From Yoonia sediminilitoris (GTDB lineage: Bacteria > Pseudomonadota > Alphaproteobacteria > Rhodobacterales > Rhodobacteraceae): a stretch of DNA of 64,000 nucleotides. Position 1 is the first letter of the stretch; every line of letters begins with the position of its first letter. The translations under genes and the position numbers were made by a program. Where the stretch lies: positions 62,001 to 126,000 of the forward strand of contig NZ_QBUD01000007.1 of the NCBI RefSeq assembly GCF_003058085.1. Reading direction: 5' to 3'. Below, one piece after another: positions 16,538-27,175 of the stretch. The notes below the pieces were generated by a model. The model was not told the DNA's origin. It did no database searches and saw only the letters and a list, made by a program, of their open reading frames with translations.

Positions 16538-18301
16538 ATGACCGGCCCCGCAAACGATGGGGAGCGGATCAGCAAGCCGGCGCACGTGCGGGCGGATGCC
16601 AATATGGAAAACTATGACAAGGTGCGTGACAGTTTTTCATGGGAAGCGGCAGAATCCGCGCTGGACGGCTTGCCGGGGGGGCATCTGAATATTGCCCATG
16701 AAGCCATCGACCGCCATGTTGCCGCCGGACACGGTGAACAGATCGCCCTGCGCTGGATCGCCAAATCGGGCGCCCGCACCGACTACACATATGGCGAACT
16801 CTTCCGCCTGACCAACCGGTTTGCAAATGTCCTGCGCGACAACGGGCTTGAACGGGGTGACAAGGTCTATGCCCTGTTGGGTCGCGTGCCCGAACTCTAC
16901 ATCGCAGCACTCGGTACGCTGAAAGCCGGTTGCGTCTTTTGCCCGCTGTTTTCGGCATTCGGACCTGAACCGATCCATGCCCGGATGGAGATCGGCGGTG
17001 CAAATGCGCTGATCACATCCAAACGGCTGTATCAACGCAAGGTGGCAGGCATTCGCGACAGGCTCCCGCAGTTGCGCTGCCTGTTCACGACCGACGACGC
17101 AAAGGTCGCGGGCACCCGCCACCTGCAGCCGCTCATGGACAGCGCATCCGACATATTTGAAACAGTCCCCACCGACCCCGAAGATACGGCCCTTTTGCAT
17201 TTCACGTCCGGCACCACGGGCAAGCCGAAGGGGGTGGTCCATGTGCATCAGGCGGTTGTGGCACATCATACCACCGGCAGGCTGGCGCTTGATCTGAGGG
17301 CAGGCGACATCTACTGGTGCACGGCCGACCCCGGATGGGTGACAGGCACGTCATACGGCATTATCGCGCCCCTCACGAACCGGACCACAATGATCGTGGA
17401 TGAGGCGGAATTCGACATAAACCGTTGGTATGACATTCTTTTTGAAGAGGCTGTCAACGTCTGGTACACGGCGCCAACTGCGATCCGCATGCTGATGAAG
17501 GCCGGTGCAGAGGCCCTTGGCGGGCGCACATTTCCGCACCTGCGGTTCATGGCCAGCGTGGGTGAGCCGCTCAACCCCGAGGCGGTGATCTGGGGCAACG
17601 ACACATTCGGCCAGCCGTTTCACGACAACTGGTGGCAAACCGAAACCGGCGGGATCATGATTGCCAACTATGCGGCGATGGATGTCAAACCCGGATCAAT
17701 GGGCAAGCCACTGCCGGGCATTACGGCGGGAATTGTGAAGGTGGCGGATGGCAAAGCGACCGAACTGACCGCCCCCATGTCGATGGGTGAACTTGCCCTG
17801 CGCCCCGGATGGCCATCGATGATGCGCGGCTACCTGCATGAACAGGCGCGCTATGACAAGTGCTTCAAAGATGGTTGGTACCTGAGCGGCGATCTGGCGA
17901 TGCGCGATGCCGACGGCTATTTCTGGTTCGTCGGGCGTGCCGATGATCTTATCAAAAGCGCGGGTCACTTCGTCGGCCCGTTCGAGGTTGAAAGCGCGCT
18001 GATGGAACATGACGCCGTGGCCGAGGTCGCGGTGATCGGCCTGCCTGACGAAGCCGCAGGGCAGATCGTCAAGGCGTTTGTCGCGCTTAAACCGGGATTT
18101 GAGCCCGGCGATGATCTACGGTTGAACTTGATGGGCCACGCCCGCAAACGGCTTGGGCCCGCAGTCGCCCCCAAAGATATCGCCTTTCGCCAGAACCTGC
18201 CCAAGACCCGCAGCGGGAAAATCATGCGCCGTTTGCTGAAAGCCCGCGAATTGGGTCTGCCAGAGGGCGATATCTCTACCTTGGAAAGCGATGAGGCATG
18301 A
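16538..18301 (+). CDS. acsA: acetyl-CoA synthetase-like AMP-forming ligase
   Basis: ANL-superfamily acyl-CoA ligase of 587 residues. Seen: P-loop [46 protein letters not shown] (acetate-type A5 motif), [22 protein letters not shown] and the C-terminal [13 protein letters not shown] with the catalytic, acetylation-regulated Lys. The WWQTETG motif favours acetate or propionate. The frame is open far upstream, but the ATG at 16538 gives a family-like length. It is the first gene of a four-gene operon; its stop overlaps the next ATG (ATGA-type), so translation is coupled to the dehydrogenase genes. Confidence 0.88.
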   Translation: MTGPANDGERISKPAHVRADANMENYDKVRDSFSWEAAESALDGLPGGHLNIAHEAIDRHVAAGHGEQIALRWIAKSGARTDYTYGELFRLTNRFANVLRDNGLERGDKVYALLGRVPELYIAALGTLKAGCVFCPLFSAFGPEPIHARMEIGGANALITSKRLYQRKVAGIRDRLPQLRCLFTTDDAKVAGTRHLQPLMDSASDIFETVPTDPEDTALLHFTSGTTGKPKGVVHVHQAVVAHHTTGRLALDLRAGDIYWCTADPGWVTGTSYGIIAPLTNRTTMIVDEAEFDINRWYDILFEEAVNVWYTAPTAIRMLMKAGAEALGGRTFPHLRFMASVGEPLNPEAVIWGNDTFGQPFHDNWWQTETGGIMIANYAAMDVKPGSMGKPLPGITAGIVKVADGKATELTAPMSMGELALRPGWPSMMRGYLHEQARYDKCFKDGWYLSGDLAMRDADGYFWFVGRADDLIKSAGHFVGPFEVESALMEHDAVAEVAVIGLPDEAAGQIVKAFVALKPGFEPGDDLRLNLMGHARKRLGPAVAPKDIAFRQNLPKTRSGKIMRRLLKARELGLPEGDISTLESDEA

Positions 18302-20301
18302 CAATACACAGCACCAAACCCCATCTTGACGCTGCCCACGTCCGCGCGCTCTTCACCACGATGCTGCGGATCAGGCTGTTCGAAGAAACCTGCGCCGAGG
18401 CCTACAGCCAACAGAAAATCCGTGGGTTTCTGCATCTATATGATGGCGAAGAGGCCGTCGCGGCCGGGGTCATTCCGCTGCTTGCACCACAGGACCGGCT
18501 GGTCGCCACCTACCGCGAACATGGTCATGCACTTGCACGCGGCGTGCCGATGGGCGCGGTTCTGGCAGAAATGTACGGCAAGGCCGAAGGCTGCGCGGGT
18601 GGGCGCGGCGGATCGATGCATCTGTTCAGTCGCGACCATAATTTCTACGGCGGCAACGCCATTGTCGGCGGTGGCCTGCCAATGGCGGTTGGGCTCGCGC
18701 TGGCGGACAAAATGCGAGGCACCGACGCGGTAACAACCTGCTTTTTCGGTGAAGGTGCCGTGGCAGAGGGCGAATTTCACGAAAGCCTCAACCTTGCATC
18801 CCTGTGGGGTGTGCCTGCGCTTTTTGTATGCGAAAACAACGGCTACGCGATGGGCACCGCGCTGGCTATCTCAGAGGCGGAAACCGACATCGCCGCCAAG
18901 GCGCGCAGCTATGCGGTCACGTCCGAAGTGGTCGATGGCATGGATGTCGTCGCGGTCGAGGCCGCCGCACGACGCGCACTTCAGTCCATCGCGGAAACCG
19001 GCAAACCCTATTTTCTGGAATGTCGCACCTACCGCTTTCGGGCGCATTCCATGTTTGACGCGCAGCTTTACCGCCCCAAGCAAGAGGTGGCAGCGTGGCG
19101 CCAAAAAGGACCGATCGTGCGGTTCCGGAAATGGGCGGTCCAAAGTGGGCTGCTGCACGAAGACGACATTGCGGCCATCGAAACAGAGATCAAGGCCGAA
19201 ATAGCCGAGGCCGTAGCCTTTGCCGAGGCAGGAACAGCAGAGCCGGTGGAAGCGCTGGAGCGTTACGTCATGGCCCCCGAGCGGCCCGCGCCCCCGCCGG
19301 TCACAACGCCCGGCAAGATGTTTGAAACGACTTATCGCGACGCAACAAAGGCTGCCATCACCGATGCGCTGACCCGCGATGACCGGGTCTTTTTGATGGG
19401 CGAAGACGTCGGGCATTATGGCGGCTGCTATGCGGTCAGCAAGGGACTGCTGGACCAGTTCGGCCCAGACCGTATTCGCGACACGCCACTCTCTGAATCC
19501 GGCTTCACCGGCGCGGGCATTGGCGCCGCCATCGCAGGCATGCGCCCGATCATCGAGGTCATGACCGTGAACTTCTCGCTGCTGGCGCTGGATCAGATCA
19601 TGAATACCGCCGCAACCCTGCGGCACATGTCCAATAATCAGTTCGGCGTGCCTGTGGTGATCCGGATGGCGACAGGCGCGGGCAAGCAGCTTGCCGCACA
19701 ACACTCCCATTCGCTCGAAGGCTGGTATGCCCATATCCCCGGACTGCGTGTCCTTGCGCCCGCAACGCTTGAGGACGCGCGCGGCATGTTGTGGACAGCA
19801 CTCGAGGACCCTGACCCGGTACTGATTTTTGAAAATGTGATTCTTTATAACAGGGTCGGCGATTTGGCGGAAAACGCCGGCCCTGTTGACATAGACCGCG
19901 CCGTGGTGCGCCGCGAAGGGCGAGACATCACGCTGCTGACATATGGCGGATCACTGTTCAAGACACTGGATGCGGCAAAGGCGCTGGCTGACGATGGTAT
20001 CATGGCCGAAGTCATCGACCTGCGCAGCCTGCGCCCGCTGGACATGGACACGATCCGCGCGTCGGTGGCGCACACCCACAGGGCATTGATCGTTGATGAA
20101 GGCTGGCGCAGTGGCAGCCTGTCGGCGGAAATAGGGATGCGGCTGGCAGAGGCATCGTTTTTTGATCTTGATGCGCCCCTGGGCCGGGTGTGCAGCGCCG
20201 AAGTGCCGATCCCCTATGCGCAGCATCTTGAACAGGCCGCCTTGCCCCAAACCGACAGTATCATTGCTGCTGTCAGACGGCTGATGGAACAACAGCCATG
20301 A
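18298..20301 (+). CDS. fused 2-oxoacid dehydrogenase E1 alpha-beta (pyruvate/acetoin dehydrogenase type)
   Basis: One 667-residue chain combining both thiamine-diphosphate E1 subunits. The alpha half (about 1-325) has [45 protein letters not shown] and the TPP motif [17 protein letters not shown]...ENNGYAMGT. The beta half (about 340-667) begins [18 protein letters not shown] and has [26 protein letters not shown], and LRPLDMDTI near the C-terminus. It decarboxylates a 2-oxo acid (probably pyruvate or acetoin) and transfers the acyl group to E2 lipoate. Fused versions exist but most relatives are two proteins. It overlaps acsA and the E2 gene by 4 bases each. Confidence 0.92.
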   Translation: MTIHSTKPHLDAAHVRALFTTMLRIRLFEETCAEAYSQQKIRGFLHLYDGEEAVAAGVIPLLAPQDRLVATYREHGHALARGVPMGAVLAEMYGKAEGCAGGRGGSMHLFSRDHNFYGGNAIVGGGLPMAVGLALADKMRGTDAVTTCFFGEGAVAEGEFHESLNLASLWGVPALFVCENNGYAMGTALAISEAETDIAAKARSYAVTSEVVDGMDVVAVEAAARRALQSIAETGKPYFLECRTYRFRAHSMFDAQLYRPKQEVAAWRQKGPIVRFRKWAVQSGLLHEDDIAAIETEIKAEIAEAVAFAEAGTAEPVEALERYVMAPERPAPPPVTTPGKMFETTYRDATKAAITDALTRDDRVFLMGEDVGHYGGCYAVSKGLLDQFGPDRIRDTPLSESGFTGAGIGAAIAGMRPIIEVMTVNFSLLALDQIMNTAATLRHMSNNQFGVPVVIRMATGAGKQLAAQHSHSLEGWYAHIPGLRVLAPATLEDARGMLWTALEDPDPVLIFENVILYNRVGDLAENAGPVDIDRAVVRREGRDITLLTYGGSLFKTLDAAKALADDGIMAEVIDLRSLRPLDMDTIRASVAHTHRALIVDEGWRSGSLSAEIGMRLAEASFFDLDAPLGRVCSAEVPIPYAQHLEQAALPQTDSIIAAVRRLMEQQP

Positions 20302-21497
20302 GCCAGTTCGTCATGCCCTCGCTGGGCGCAGACATGGAGGACGGAACTTTGGTCGAACAGCTTGTGGCACCGGGCGACCCTGTGCAGAGGGGCGACGTCA
20401 TCGCGGCCGTCGAAACCCAAAAAGGCGCGATCGAGATTGAAGCCTTTGAGGACGGGTTTCTTGACCGCTGGCTGGTGCCACTGGGCGCAAAAGTGCCGGT
20501 TGGCACACCACTTGCCATGATCCGCACTGGCGATCCGCCTGCCACGCCGGACATCCCGCAACCCAAAGACCCGGCAGTGCCGCCGCCGCCGCCCGAAACG
20601 CCACAGCCCGCGGAACCGGACCTGCCCCCGGCAGTGCCGGAGGACCCGCCGCTTGCCCCCGAACCGCCCGCGCCACCGCCAGAAAAGATGGGCACATCGC
20701 ATCGGCAACGCGTCACACCAGCGGCGCGGCGGCGCGCGGCACAGACCGGTTTTGACCTCTCTGCGCTCGGCGGGGATCGGGTCATTTCGCTGGATGATGT
20801 GCCATCTGCCCCGACAGCTGACGCGCCCAAGCCGCTGTCGGCCATGCGACAGGCGATTGCGGCAGCGATGGCCCGCTCAAAGCGTGAAATCCCGCATTAC
20901 TATTTGTCAGACACAATCGACCTGACCGCAGCCGAGGCGTTCATCGCTTCCCGAAATGCCGATTTGCCACCTGATGCACGCCTATTGATCGCAGTGCTTT
21001 TCATCCGCGCCACGGCGCGCGCCGCGCAATCATTCCCGGAGTTCAACGGATACTTCGAAGAGGAACATTTCAGCCCAAGTGCCGCCGCGCATGTGGGCAT
21101 GGCCATCAATTTGCGCGGCGGCGGGCTGGTCGCCCCTGCCCTGCTGGACGCAAACGAAGGCAATCTGGAAACATTGATGATGCGCTTGCGCGACCTTGTG
21201 ATGCGCGTTCGAAAGGGCCGTTTCAAGGCGCGTGAACTAGCGGAGCCAACCATCACAGTGACCAGTCTGGGTGATCGTGGTGTTGCCGGGATTACCGGCG
21301 TTATCTTCCCGCCGCAGGTGGCCATTGTCGGGATCGGCACACCCGGCTGGCAGCCGATGGTCATCGACGGGCAGCTTGTCGCGCGCCGGGTGGCGAATAT
21401 CACCCTGGCCGCCGATCACCGGGTCAGCGACGGGCATCGCGGCGCACGTTTCCTGCGCAGCATCATAGACCATTTGCAACAACCGGAGGCCCTATGA
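20298..21497 (+). CDS. dihydrolipoamide acyltransferase (E2) of a 2-oxoacid dehydrogenase complex
   Basis: 399 residues with the canonical E2 layout: one lipoyl domain (Lys42 in [15 protein letters not shown]), a long Pro/Ala-rich swinging linker (about 78-130), a peripheral-subunit binding domain ([17 protein letters not shown]) and the catalytic acyltransferase core ending in [17 protein letters not shown], which carries the HxxxD active site. It accepts the acyl group from the fused E1 upstream and passes it to CoA. No E3 gene lies in the operon, so dihydrolipoamide dehydrogenase must come from elsewhere. The ATG overlaps the E1 stop. Confidence 0.92.
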   Translation: MSQFVMPSLGADMEDGTLVEQLVAPGDPVQRGDVIAAVETQKGAIEIEAFEDGFLDRWLVPLGAKVPVGTPLAMIRTGDPPATPDIPQPKDPAVPPPPPETPQPAEPDLPPAVPEDPPLAPEPPAPPPEKMGTSHRQRVTPAARRRAAQTGFDLSALGGDRVISLDDVPSAPTADAPKPLSAMRQAIAAAMARSKREIPHYYLSDTIDLTAAEAFIASRNADLPPDARLLIAVLFIRATARAAQSFPEFNGYFEEEHFSPSAAAHVGMAINLRGGGLVAPALLDANEGNLETLMMRLRDLVMRVRKGRFKARELAEPTITVTSLGDRGVAGITGVIFPPQVAIVGIGTPGWQPMVIDGQLVARRVANITLAADHRVSDGHRGARFLRSIIDHLQQPEAL

Positions 21498-21739
21498 ACG
21501 ATAAAGACATCCGCGCATTGATGATCCGGCAACTCGGCCAGATCGCACCTGATGTTCCATTTGACACGGTTGACCCCGACGCCGACCTGCGGGACGAGTT
21601 TGATATCGATTCAATGGATTTCCTGACCCTGATTACCGCTCTTGGCAAGGAACTGGGGCTGTCCATGCCCGAAACTGACTACGATCAAATGCGCAGTTTT
21701 GTAGGATTGCAACGGTATCTGTCATCCCATGTGACGTAG
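21494..21739 (+). CDS. acyl carrier protein-like protein
   Basis: 81-residue acidic helical protein with the phosphopantetheine attachment motif EFDIDSMDFLTLI (Ser40), matching the ACP consensus D-S-(L/M)-(D/E). It follows the E2 stop with a 4-base ATGA overlap, so it is translationally coupled to the dehydrogenase complex. A free ACP here suggests that an acyl group made by the E1/E2 or the ligase may be loaded on a carrier instead of, or as well as, CoA. It is not the housekeeping acpP, which normally sits between fabG and fabF. Confidence 0.85.
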   Translation: MNDKDIRALMIRQLGQIAPDVPFDTVDPDADLRDEFDIDSMDFLTLITALGKELGLSMPETDYDQMRSFVGLQRYLSSHVT

Positions 21740-21974
21740 CACGGACTGTTTGCAGACGAAAACTGTGTCCCGGTGGCGGGCAAGAACAACCGGCAAAAAT
21801 GACACCCTGTTTGCGAGATTGCCGCCGGAATGTGGTATTTCCCCGTACCGAGTGAGTGCAAACGGCACTGCGCCCAAGCCCAACATCAGGTCCCGGGCAC
21901 AAATCATAATATCGCTACAGCGTTTCGACTTTGACCTGGGGCATCAGCCAAAAGCGAAACGCAATTGCGTCACA

Positions 21975-23105
21975 CTACAGGGCTGAAGAAGACCGCGACC
22001 CGGCAATGATCCGTGCCCGATGTTGCTGTGCAGCCATGCGGGCGGTGTCTTTCTTATTGCGTATCTGGTCCAGCAAAAGTTCGGTATGCGTCTTCGAGAT
22101 CGCAGTCAGGTCGGTATCTGCAGGCGCGGCCGCGACACTGGGGCCCAGCGCGAGGGGGGAAGCGGCATCCTTTGTTCGCGTCTTGTCAGACCGGTCATCG
22201 CCAGTGCGTGCCATCTGCGTCTGCGTTGTCGGCTTTCCGAACTCTGGCTCCTCCCGACTTACGGCGGTTTCATCCTGCATGTTCCGGGCCAAGCGGCCCG
22301 GCGCTGCATAGGTTGGCTTTTGCAGGTTTGATGATGGAAAGAACGTACGCTTGCGGGTTTCGGTCGCTGGATGTGCGCCAAATACCGGCGTTGTGTCTAC
22401 CCGCGCGGCAACAGGTTGCTCTGCGACCTCAGGTGCTACGACTGCCTGTGATGTGGCTGGCTGTGCGGCAACGGAATGCGCTGCGTCTGGCGAAGCGACG
22501 GGCAAGCGCGAAGCGACCGGCAAAGGCGTTTCAACTGGCAGCTTACCCGGTGTTTCTACCACAGGATTGACCAACACGATTGCTTCCGCGCGCTCTGGCA
22601 TCGGGGTATCCGCGATCAATGCATCAAGCGGATCATCGTCAACTTCATCGTCGATATCGTCCAGTTCCCAATCAGTGCCGGGCGACATCGCTGCTTCTTC
22701 CAGATCGCGGGCCTGATTGCGCCGCACGCGGGCTTCGGCCTCTGCATAGTTTTCAATCGCCGACAGGGCGAAACGGGCCACCAGTTCTGCGGCCATGTCC
22801 GTCCCCAGAAGGCAATAGAGCGACGGGATAAGGTCAAACAACTCATCCGATTCCGTGCGGTTCCGGTTGGTCATGATCAGGGTACTGATAAAGGGCAGTC
22901 GCCGTTCAGCAGACAGCGCAATGGAATGGGTCAATCGGCCGTCCAGCCGTTCATCCATAATCAGAACATCAACCGTTTCGATCCGCAAAAGCGCGCGGGC
23001 GATATGGCGTGTTTCGACACAAATGACCTGAAACCCCTTGTCAGATAGAACTTTCGCACATGCGACCGAGGCTTCAGGATCATCCCGCAAGATAAGTGCC
23101 TTCAT
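21975..23105 (-). CDS. receiver-like protein with long disordered tail
   Basis: 376 residues. Residues 1-120 look like a response-regulator receiver fold: MKALILRDDPEASVACAKVL, VDVLIMDERLDGRL (Asp51 as candidate phosphoacceptor) and RRLPFISTLIMTNRN. The switch residues are poorly conserved, so phosphorylation is uncertain. A helical segment follows, then about 200 residues rich in Pro, Ala, Val and Thr that appear disordered, and a basic C-terminal helix (LLLDQIRNKKDTARMAAQQHRARII). AGGAG precedes the start. It is divergent from hisB, with about 145 bases between them. Function unknown; possibly a signalling scaffold. Confidence 0.65.
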   Translation of the reverse strand: MKALILRDDPEASVACAKVLSDKGFQVICVETRHIARALLRIETVDVLIMDERLDGRLTHSIALSAERRLPFISTLIMTNRNRTESDELFDLIPSLYCLLGTDMAAELVARFALSAIENYAEAEARVRRNQARDLEEAAMSPGTDWELDDIDDEVDDDPLDALIADTPMPERAEAIVLVNPVVETPGKLPVETPLPVASRLPVASPDAAHSVAAQPATSQAVVAPEVAEQPVAARVDTTPVFGAHPATETRKRTFFPSSNLQKPTYAAPGRLARNMQDETAVSREEPEFGKPTTQTQMARTGDDRSDKTRTKDAASPLALGPSVAAAPADTDLTAISKTHTELLLDQIRNKKDTARMAAQQHRARIIAGSRSSSAL

Positions 23106-23250
23106 CGGATTCTCCTAATGTTTGCAGCGTTTGATTGACCATAGGAACCCAACCCTTAAATTTTGCTGAAAACCCCACAGAAATAAGACACAGGCTTTTC
23201 CCCTGCCCCGGATAGCCCTATAGATCGGCCAAGAACAAAGGGGACGCAGG

Positions 23251-23838
23251 ATGCGGACAGCGACGATTACACGCAAAACGGCCGAGACCGATATCACCGT
23301 GGCCATCGATCTTGATGGAAAGGGGACATACGACAACCAGACGGGTGTCGGTTTTTTTGATCACATGCTGGACCAGTTGTCGCGCCATGCGCTGATCGAC
23401 ATGACCGTGCGGGCGTCAGGTGATTTGCACATTGATGACCACCACACGGTCGAGGATGTGGGCATTGCCTTGGGTCAGGCGCTGACACAGGCACTGGGCG
23501 ACAAGCGCGGAATCCGCCGCTATGGGTCCTGCCATCTGGCGATGGATGACGCGCAGGTGCGCTGTGCGCTGGATTTGTCGGCGCGCCCCTATCTGATCTG
23601 CAATCTTGATTTGCCCTTCGGCAAGATCGGGACCTTTGATACAGAATTGGTGCGCGAATTCTTTCAGGCGCTCAGCACCCATGGTGGTATCACGTTGCAC
23701 ATCGACAAGCTGCACGGGTTCAATGCGCACCACATTGCCGAAGCGGCCTTTAAAGCGGTGGCGCGCGCCCTGCGCGAAGCGGTTGAAACCGATCCGCGCA
23801 AGGCCGATGCCATCCCGTCGACCAAGGGCAGCCTATGA
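23251..23838 (+). CDS. hisB: imidazoleglycerol-phosphate dehydratase
   Basis: Sixth-step enzyme of histidine biosynthesis, converting imidazoleglycerol phosphate to imidazole-acetol phosphate. The 195-residue monofunctional form is complete, with both Mn-binding His-rich repeats: [16 protein letters not shown] with [17 protein letters not shown], and [18 protein letters not shown] in the second half. No phosphatase domain is attached, unlike the enterobacterial fusion. The ATG follows GGACGCAGG. Its stop overlaps the hisH start by 4 bases. Confidence 0.97.
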   Translation: MRTATITRKTAETDITVAIDLDGKGTYDNQTGVGFFDHMLDQLSRHALIDMTVRASGDLHIDDHHTVEDVGIALGQALTQALGDKRGIRRYGSCHLAMDDAQVRCALDLSARPYLICNLDLPFGKIGTFDTELVREFFQALSTHGGITLHIDKLHGFNAHHIAEAAFKAVARALREAVETDPRKADAIPSTKGSL

Positions 23839-24473
23839 CAACGGCCTTGATCGACTACGACAGCGGCAACCTGCATTCCGCCCAAAAAGCGTTTGAGCGG
23901 ATGGCGGCGGAAGTGGATGCGGGTGCGATTGTTGTCACGTCCGATCCTGACGTTGTGGCAAAGGCTGACCGGATCGTACTACCCGGCGACGGGGCCTTTC
24001 CGCACTGTCGGGCGGAACTCTTTGCGCGGACAGGACTGGCCGAAGCCGTGATTGAAGCGGTCACCGTGCGCGCACGCCCGTTCTTCGGGATTTGCGTCGG
24101 CATGCAAATGCTGGCCACCACTGGACACGAGTACGAAGAGACGTCCGGCTTTGACTGGATCAGCGGCGATATTCGTCAGATCAAACCGTCTGATCCGGCG
24201 CTGAAGGTGCCTCATATGGGGTGGAATGACCTGATCATTGACCATCCGCATCCGGTACTTGAAGGGATCAGGACCGGTGATCATGCCTATTTTGTGCATT
24301 CCTATGCAATGGATGTCCACGATCCGGCCCAGCGCTTGGCCCACGTGGATTACGCAGGGGATATCACCGCCATCGTCGGGCGCGATACGATCGTTGGCAC
24401 ACAATTCCATCCCGAAAAAAGTCAGGACGCGGGCCTGCGCATGATCGGCAACTTCCTACAGTGGGCTCCCTGA
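23835..24473 (+). CDS. hisH: imidazole glycerol phosphate synthase, glutaminase subunit
   Basis: Class I glutamine amidotransferase supplying ammonia to HisF. The 212-residue chain has [18 protein letters not shown], the nucleophile elbow [10 protein letters not shown] with catalytic Cys, and the His-Glu pair in [10 protein letters not shown]. It overlaps hisB (ATGA). The partner hisF is 2.7 kb downstream, separated by minus-strand genes and hisA, so the two subunits are not encoded side by side. Confidence 0.96.
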   Translation: MTTALIDYDSGNLHSAQKAFERMAAEVDAGAIVVTSDPDVVAKADRIVLPGDGAFPHCRAELFARTGLAEAVIEAVTVRARPFFGICVGMQMLATTGHEYEETSGFDWISGDIRQIKPSDPALKVPHMGWNDLIIDHPHPVLEGIRTGDHAYFVHSYAMDVHDPAQRLAHVDYAGDITAIVGRDTIVGTQFHPEKSQDAGLRMIGNFLQWAP

Positions 24474-24474
24474 G

Positions 24475-24951
24475 ATGACAGCAAGCTACAGCAGACGGGC
24501 AATGATCATCATCGCCGGGCTTGGCCTCGTGGCCTGCGGGCGAAGTGAAACTGCGACGCGGACAGCGCGCAGCATCCCGCTTTACCCCAACGAAACCCCT
24601 GCCCTGCGGCGCCTGATCAACCAATATGCGGCAGTCCACGGCATTCCGGTCACACTGTTGCATCGCGTGATCAAACGCGAAAGCACACATCGGCCCGGTG
24701 CGCGCAACGGCCCCTATTGGGGCTTAATGCAAATCCTGCCCGAAACCGCCCGCACGATGGGCTTTCGCGGGCAACGAGAGCAGTTGCTCGATGCCGAAAC
24801 CAACCTGAAATATGCAGGCAAATATCTGCGCGGGGCGTGGCTTGTGTCGGATGGCGATCAGGATGCTGCGGTAAGCTGGTATGCCCGTGGCTATTACTAC
24901 GAAGCCAAGCGGCGCGGTATGCTGGTCGAAACCGGGCTGCGGTCCGGCTAG
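24475..24951 (+). CDS. lytic transglycosylase, lipoprotein type
   Basis: 158-residue SLT-domain muramidase that cleaves peptidoglycan with 1,6-anhydro product. It begins with a short hydrophobic signal ending in a lipobox-like GLVACG, implying attachment to a membrane on the periplasmic side. The catalytic Glu lies in VIKRESTHRPGARNGPYWGLMQI, with the family GLMQI motif, and AETNLKYAGKYL and AAVSWYARGYY follow. The ATG starts one base after the hisH stop, so it appears to be read from the his operon transcript. Its stop nearly abuts a minus-strand gene. Confidence 0.88.
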   Translation: MTASYSRRAMIIIAGLGLVACGRSETATRTARSIPLYPNETPALRRLINQYAAVHGIPVTLLHRVIKRESTHRPGARNGPYWGLMQILPETARTMGFRGQREQLLDAETNLKYAGKYLRGAWLVSDGDQDAAVSWYARGYYYEAKRRGMLVETGLRSG

Positions 24952-24952
24952 G

Positions 24953-25603
24953 TCACACCACCTGAATCAGCCGCGTTTGCAACCTCAGGACCGACGGATA
25001 GGCCGCGGTTCAGAACCAGACGAAACGGTTCAACCCGAACAGGCAGGCGTTAGCCAAATAAAAGGCCGCCGCCAGAACAAGTGCTGCGCACAATGCCTGT
25101 TGCGAGAGCAGGCTCAGCGGAAAAAGCACCTCAAACAGCATGACCAGCCATGACATCGCCCACGGCACCATTGGGCGGTCCGCCAGAGCACGCAACTGTT
25201 CACTGACCGGATAGGCCGACAAGCTGAAAACATCCTGCAACGCCCGCCCGATGCGCCAGTCGGGATTGACGATCTTGACCTGCCCGGAAATGAAATAAGA
25301 AAGCACAACCTGTACCGCCAGATAACTGAACGCGATCTCGCTCCAGAACTCGTCTGGCGGCAGGCGTGCTGCGGGCCGGCGGCAAAGCACGAGCAAACCC
25401 ATGCGGTCGCTGCCACCATTGTAAGGTCCGGCAAAACAGCGCAGAACCGCGATACTGTGCAGGGAAAGGGCCATGACGGCAGCAGTGTCGGCAGGATCAA
25501 AGACAGCGTGTTGCGCATACCCACAGTTAGCGGAAACGTGGTTTACGAAGCGTGGATGTCGGAAAACTTGATTAGGCAGGCCATGGCCTGCCCTAAACAC
25601 CAA
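24953..25603 (-). pseudogene. degenerate HTTM-like membrane protein
   Basis: Minus-strand frame with several hydrophobic segments and family-like motifs: CFAGPYNGGSDRMGLL, FSYLAVQVVLSYFISGQVKIVNPDWRIG, MSWLVMLFEVLFPLSLL and ANACLFGLNRFVWF. The frame stops with TGA at 25010-25012. The next 18 codons stay open and read TAAYPSVLRL, the normal continuation after NRFVW in relatives, so the TGA probably replaced a TGG. The head (first 45 residues) lacks a convincing start or membrane segment and looks truncated. It could still be a shortened functional gene. It lies tail-to-tail with the transglycosylase. Confidence 0.5.
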
Positions 25604-25613
25604 AAAATGCCGA

Positions 25614-26003
25614 TTATTGCACGCGCAGCCAAACGCCGCTGCTGCGGCAAATCCCGAAGACGCAGCCGGAAACAGCCAACTGGTCGCCGTTCAACTCAAG
25701 GCTGGAGCTATAGGTCTTGCCACGATCGGGTGAAAAAATCTTGCCACTGTAGGCACCGCCACCTTCCGGCACGGTTTCAGAAATGATGCTCTGCCCGGTA
25801 AAATCTGACGGGATTTCATTTGCATCGGTGTCAAAGGATTTGATCAGGCGACCGCACAGGGCTGCACCACACGGGGCCACCTGCACAAAACCGAAGTTGC
25901 CATTGTCATCCTTGGCCGTCTGCCAGATGCCTTCCAGCGGGTCCGCGTTCGCGGCCCCTGCCAGACAGATTGCAGCGATGGCAGTCATCATGCGCTTTTT
26001 CAT
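25614..26003 (-). CDS. DUF2147 exported protein
   Basis: 129 residues with a cleavable signal peptide (MKKRMMTAIAAICLAGAANA). The mature part starts DPLEGIWQTAKDDNGNFGFVQV, the hallmark of DUF2147 (G-x-W followed by a lipocalin-like barrel). It continues with CGAALCGRLI, GKIFSPDRGKTYSSSLELNGDQL and a C-terminal GCVFGICRSSGVWLRV. The four cysteines could make two disulfides in the periplasm. Ligand and role are unknown; the family occurs widely in alphaproteobacteria. It is transcribed opposite to the flanking his genes. Confidence 0.85.
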   Translation of the reverse strand: MKKRMMTAIAAICLAGAANADPLEGIWQTAKDDNGNFGFVQVAPCGAALCGRLIKSFDTDANEIPSDFTGQSIISETVPEGGGAYSGKIFSPDRGKTYSSSLELNGDQLAVSGCVFGICRSSGVWLRVQ

Positions 26004-26146
26004 TCAGTGATCCTCCCTGATCGTTGGCGGCAAAGATGCGCCACATGGCTGTGCGCGATCAAGTCTGACGTCGGGTCGCGGGCTTTCATTGCAATCTGCC
26101 AAGGCACATGCATAAACGCGGCCAGACCCAACGAAAGGCAAAGCGC

Positions 26147-26866
26147 ATGATCCTCTACCCCGCTATTGATCTCAAGGATGGAAACGCTGTGCGGCTGGTG
26201 CATGGGGACATGGATCAGACAACCGTCTTTAACGACGACCCGGCAGCACAGGCGCGGACCTTTGTTGATGCGGGCTGCACATGGCTGCATCTTGTGGACC
26301 TGAACGGCGCCTTTGCGGGTGAACCCGTGAACGCGGCCCCGGTCGAAGCGATCCTGAAAGCCTGCCCTGTGCCTGCCCAACTGGGCGGCGGCATCCGCGA
26401 TATGGCCACAATCGCGCGCTGGCTCGACAAGGGGCTGGCCCGCGTGATCCTGGGCACCGTTGCGGTCGAAAACCCCGATCTGGTGCGCGAAGCGGCCCGC
26501 GCATTTCCGGGCCAGGTTGCGGTTGGGCTGGACGCGCGCAACGGACGGGTTGCTACCCGCGGCTGGGCCGAAGAAACCGACGTGATGGTGACAGACCTTG
26601 CCAAATCGTTCGAGGACGCAGGGATCGCCGCCATCATCTACACCGACATTCTGCGCGACGGGGCCATGAAGGGGCCGAACATTGATGCGACGGCCGATCT
26701 GGCGCGCGCAGTCGATATTCCGGTGATCGCCTCGGGCGGCGTGTCGTCCATGGCCGACCTGTCCGCGCTGAAAGCAACAGGCGTGATCGCGGGCGCGATT
26801 TCGGGGCGCGCACTTTATGATGGCGCGATTGATCTGTCGCAGGCACTGGACCTGTTGCAGAATTAG
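26147..26866 (+). CDS. hisA: ProFAR isomerase
   Basis: Phosphoribosylformimino-5-aminoimidazole carboxamide ribotide isomerase, a (beta/alpha)8 barrel of 239 residues with twofold phosphate sites. Seen: [20 protein letters not shown] at the start (catalytic Asp in AIDLKDG), [14 protein letters not shown]-like [34 protein letters not shown] (second catalytic Asp) and [13 protein letters not shown]. The frame is open from 26108 but the ATG at 26147, with AAAGG upstream, gives the family start. It is followed by a 310-base gap holding a pseudogene before hisF. Confidence 0.96.
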   Translation: MILYPAIDLKDGNAVRLVHGDMDQTTVFNDDPAAQARTFVDAGCTWLHLVDLNGAFAGEPVNAAPVEAILKACPVPAQLGGGIRDMATIARWLDKGLARVILGTVAVENPDLVREAARAFPGQVAVGLDARNGRVATRGWAEETDVMVTDLAKSFEDAGIAAIIYTDILRDGAMKGPNIDATADLARAVDIPVIASGGVSSMADLSALKATGVIAGAISGRALYDGAIDLSQALDLLQN

Positions 26867-26869
26867 GCA

Positions 26870-27086
26870 CTGCGCCACGTCCGTCTGTGGTCTCGCAGCG
26901 GGCTCAATTCCGGCGCACCGCATTTCCGTCAATGCATTGGGGGCGCCATTCACTTTGGCGACCACCCCTGCGACCAGCCCGTTGATTGTGTCACTGACCT
27001 ACAGGGGCGCGGGTTTTGTGACGATCTCGGCCCCATGCGGCTGTGGCTGACAGGGCAAGCAATGCGGCTATGATCAGTGTTTTCAT
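26870..27086 (-). pseudogene. DUF302 family gene remnant
   Basis: Minus-strand ATG at 27086 opens MKTLIIAALLALSATAAW, a clean signal peptide. A one-base frameshift near 27030 then moves the reading to GAEIVTKPAPL, an in-frame TAG (26999-27001), VSDTINGLVAG and VVAKVNGAPNA. This order matches DUF302 proteins (IVTKPSP..SV.DT...L, then VFAKVDHA..A), with a short internal deletion. The rest of the domain, including the FGNP motif, is missing. One frameshift, one nonsense codon and truncation make this a pseudogene between hisA and hisF. Confidence 0.6.
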
Positions 27087-27175
27087 CGGCAGCGCCCTTG
27101 GTTGCATGACAAAAGCTTACACAAGTCGCCGCGGACCCCTTCCACTTCTGGCACAATCCGCCTAATGATCTCGGC

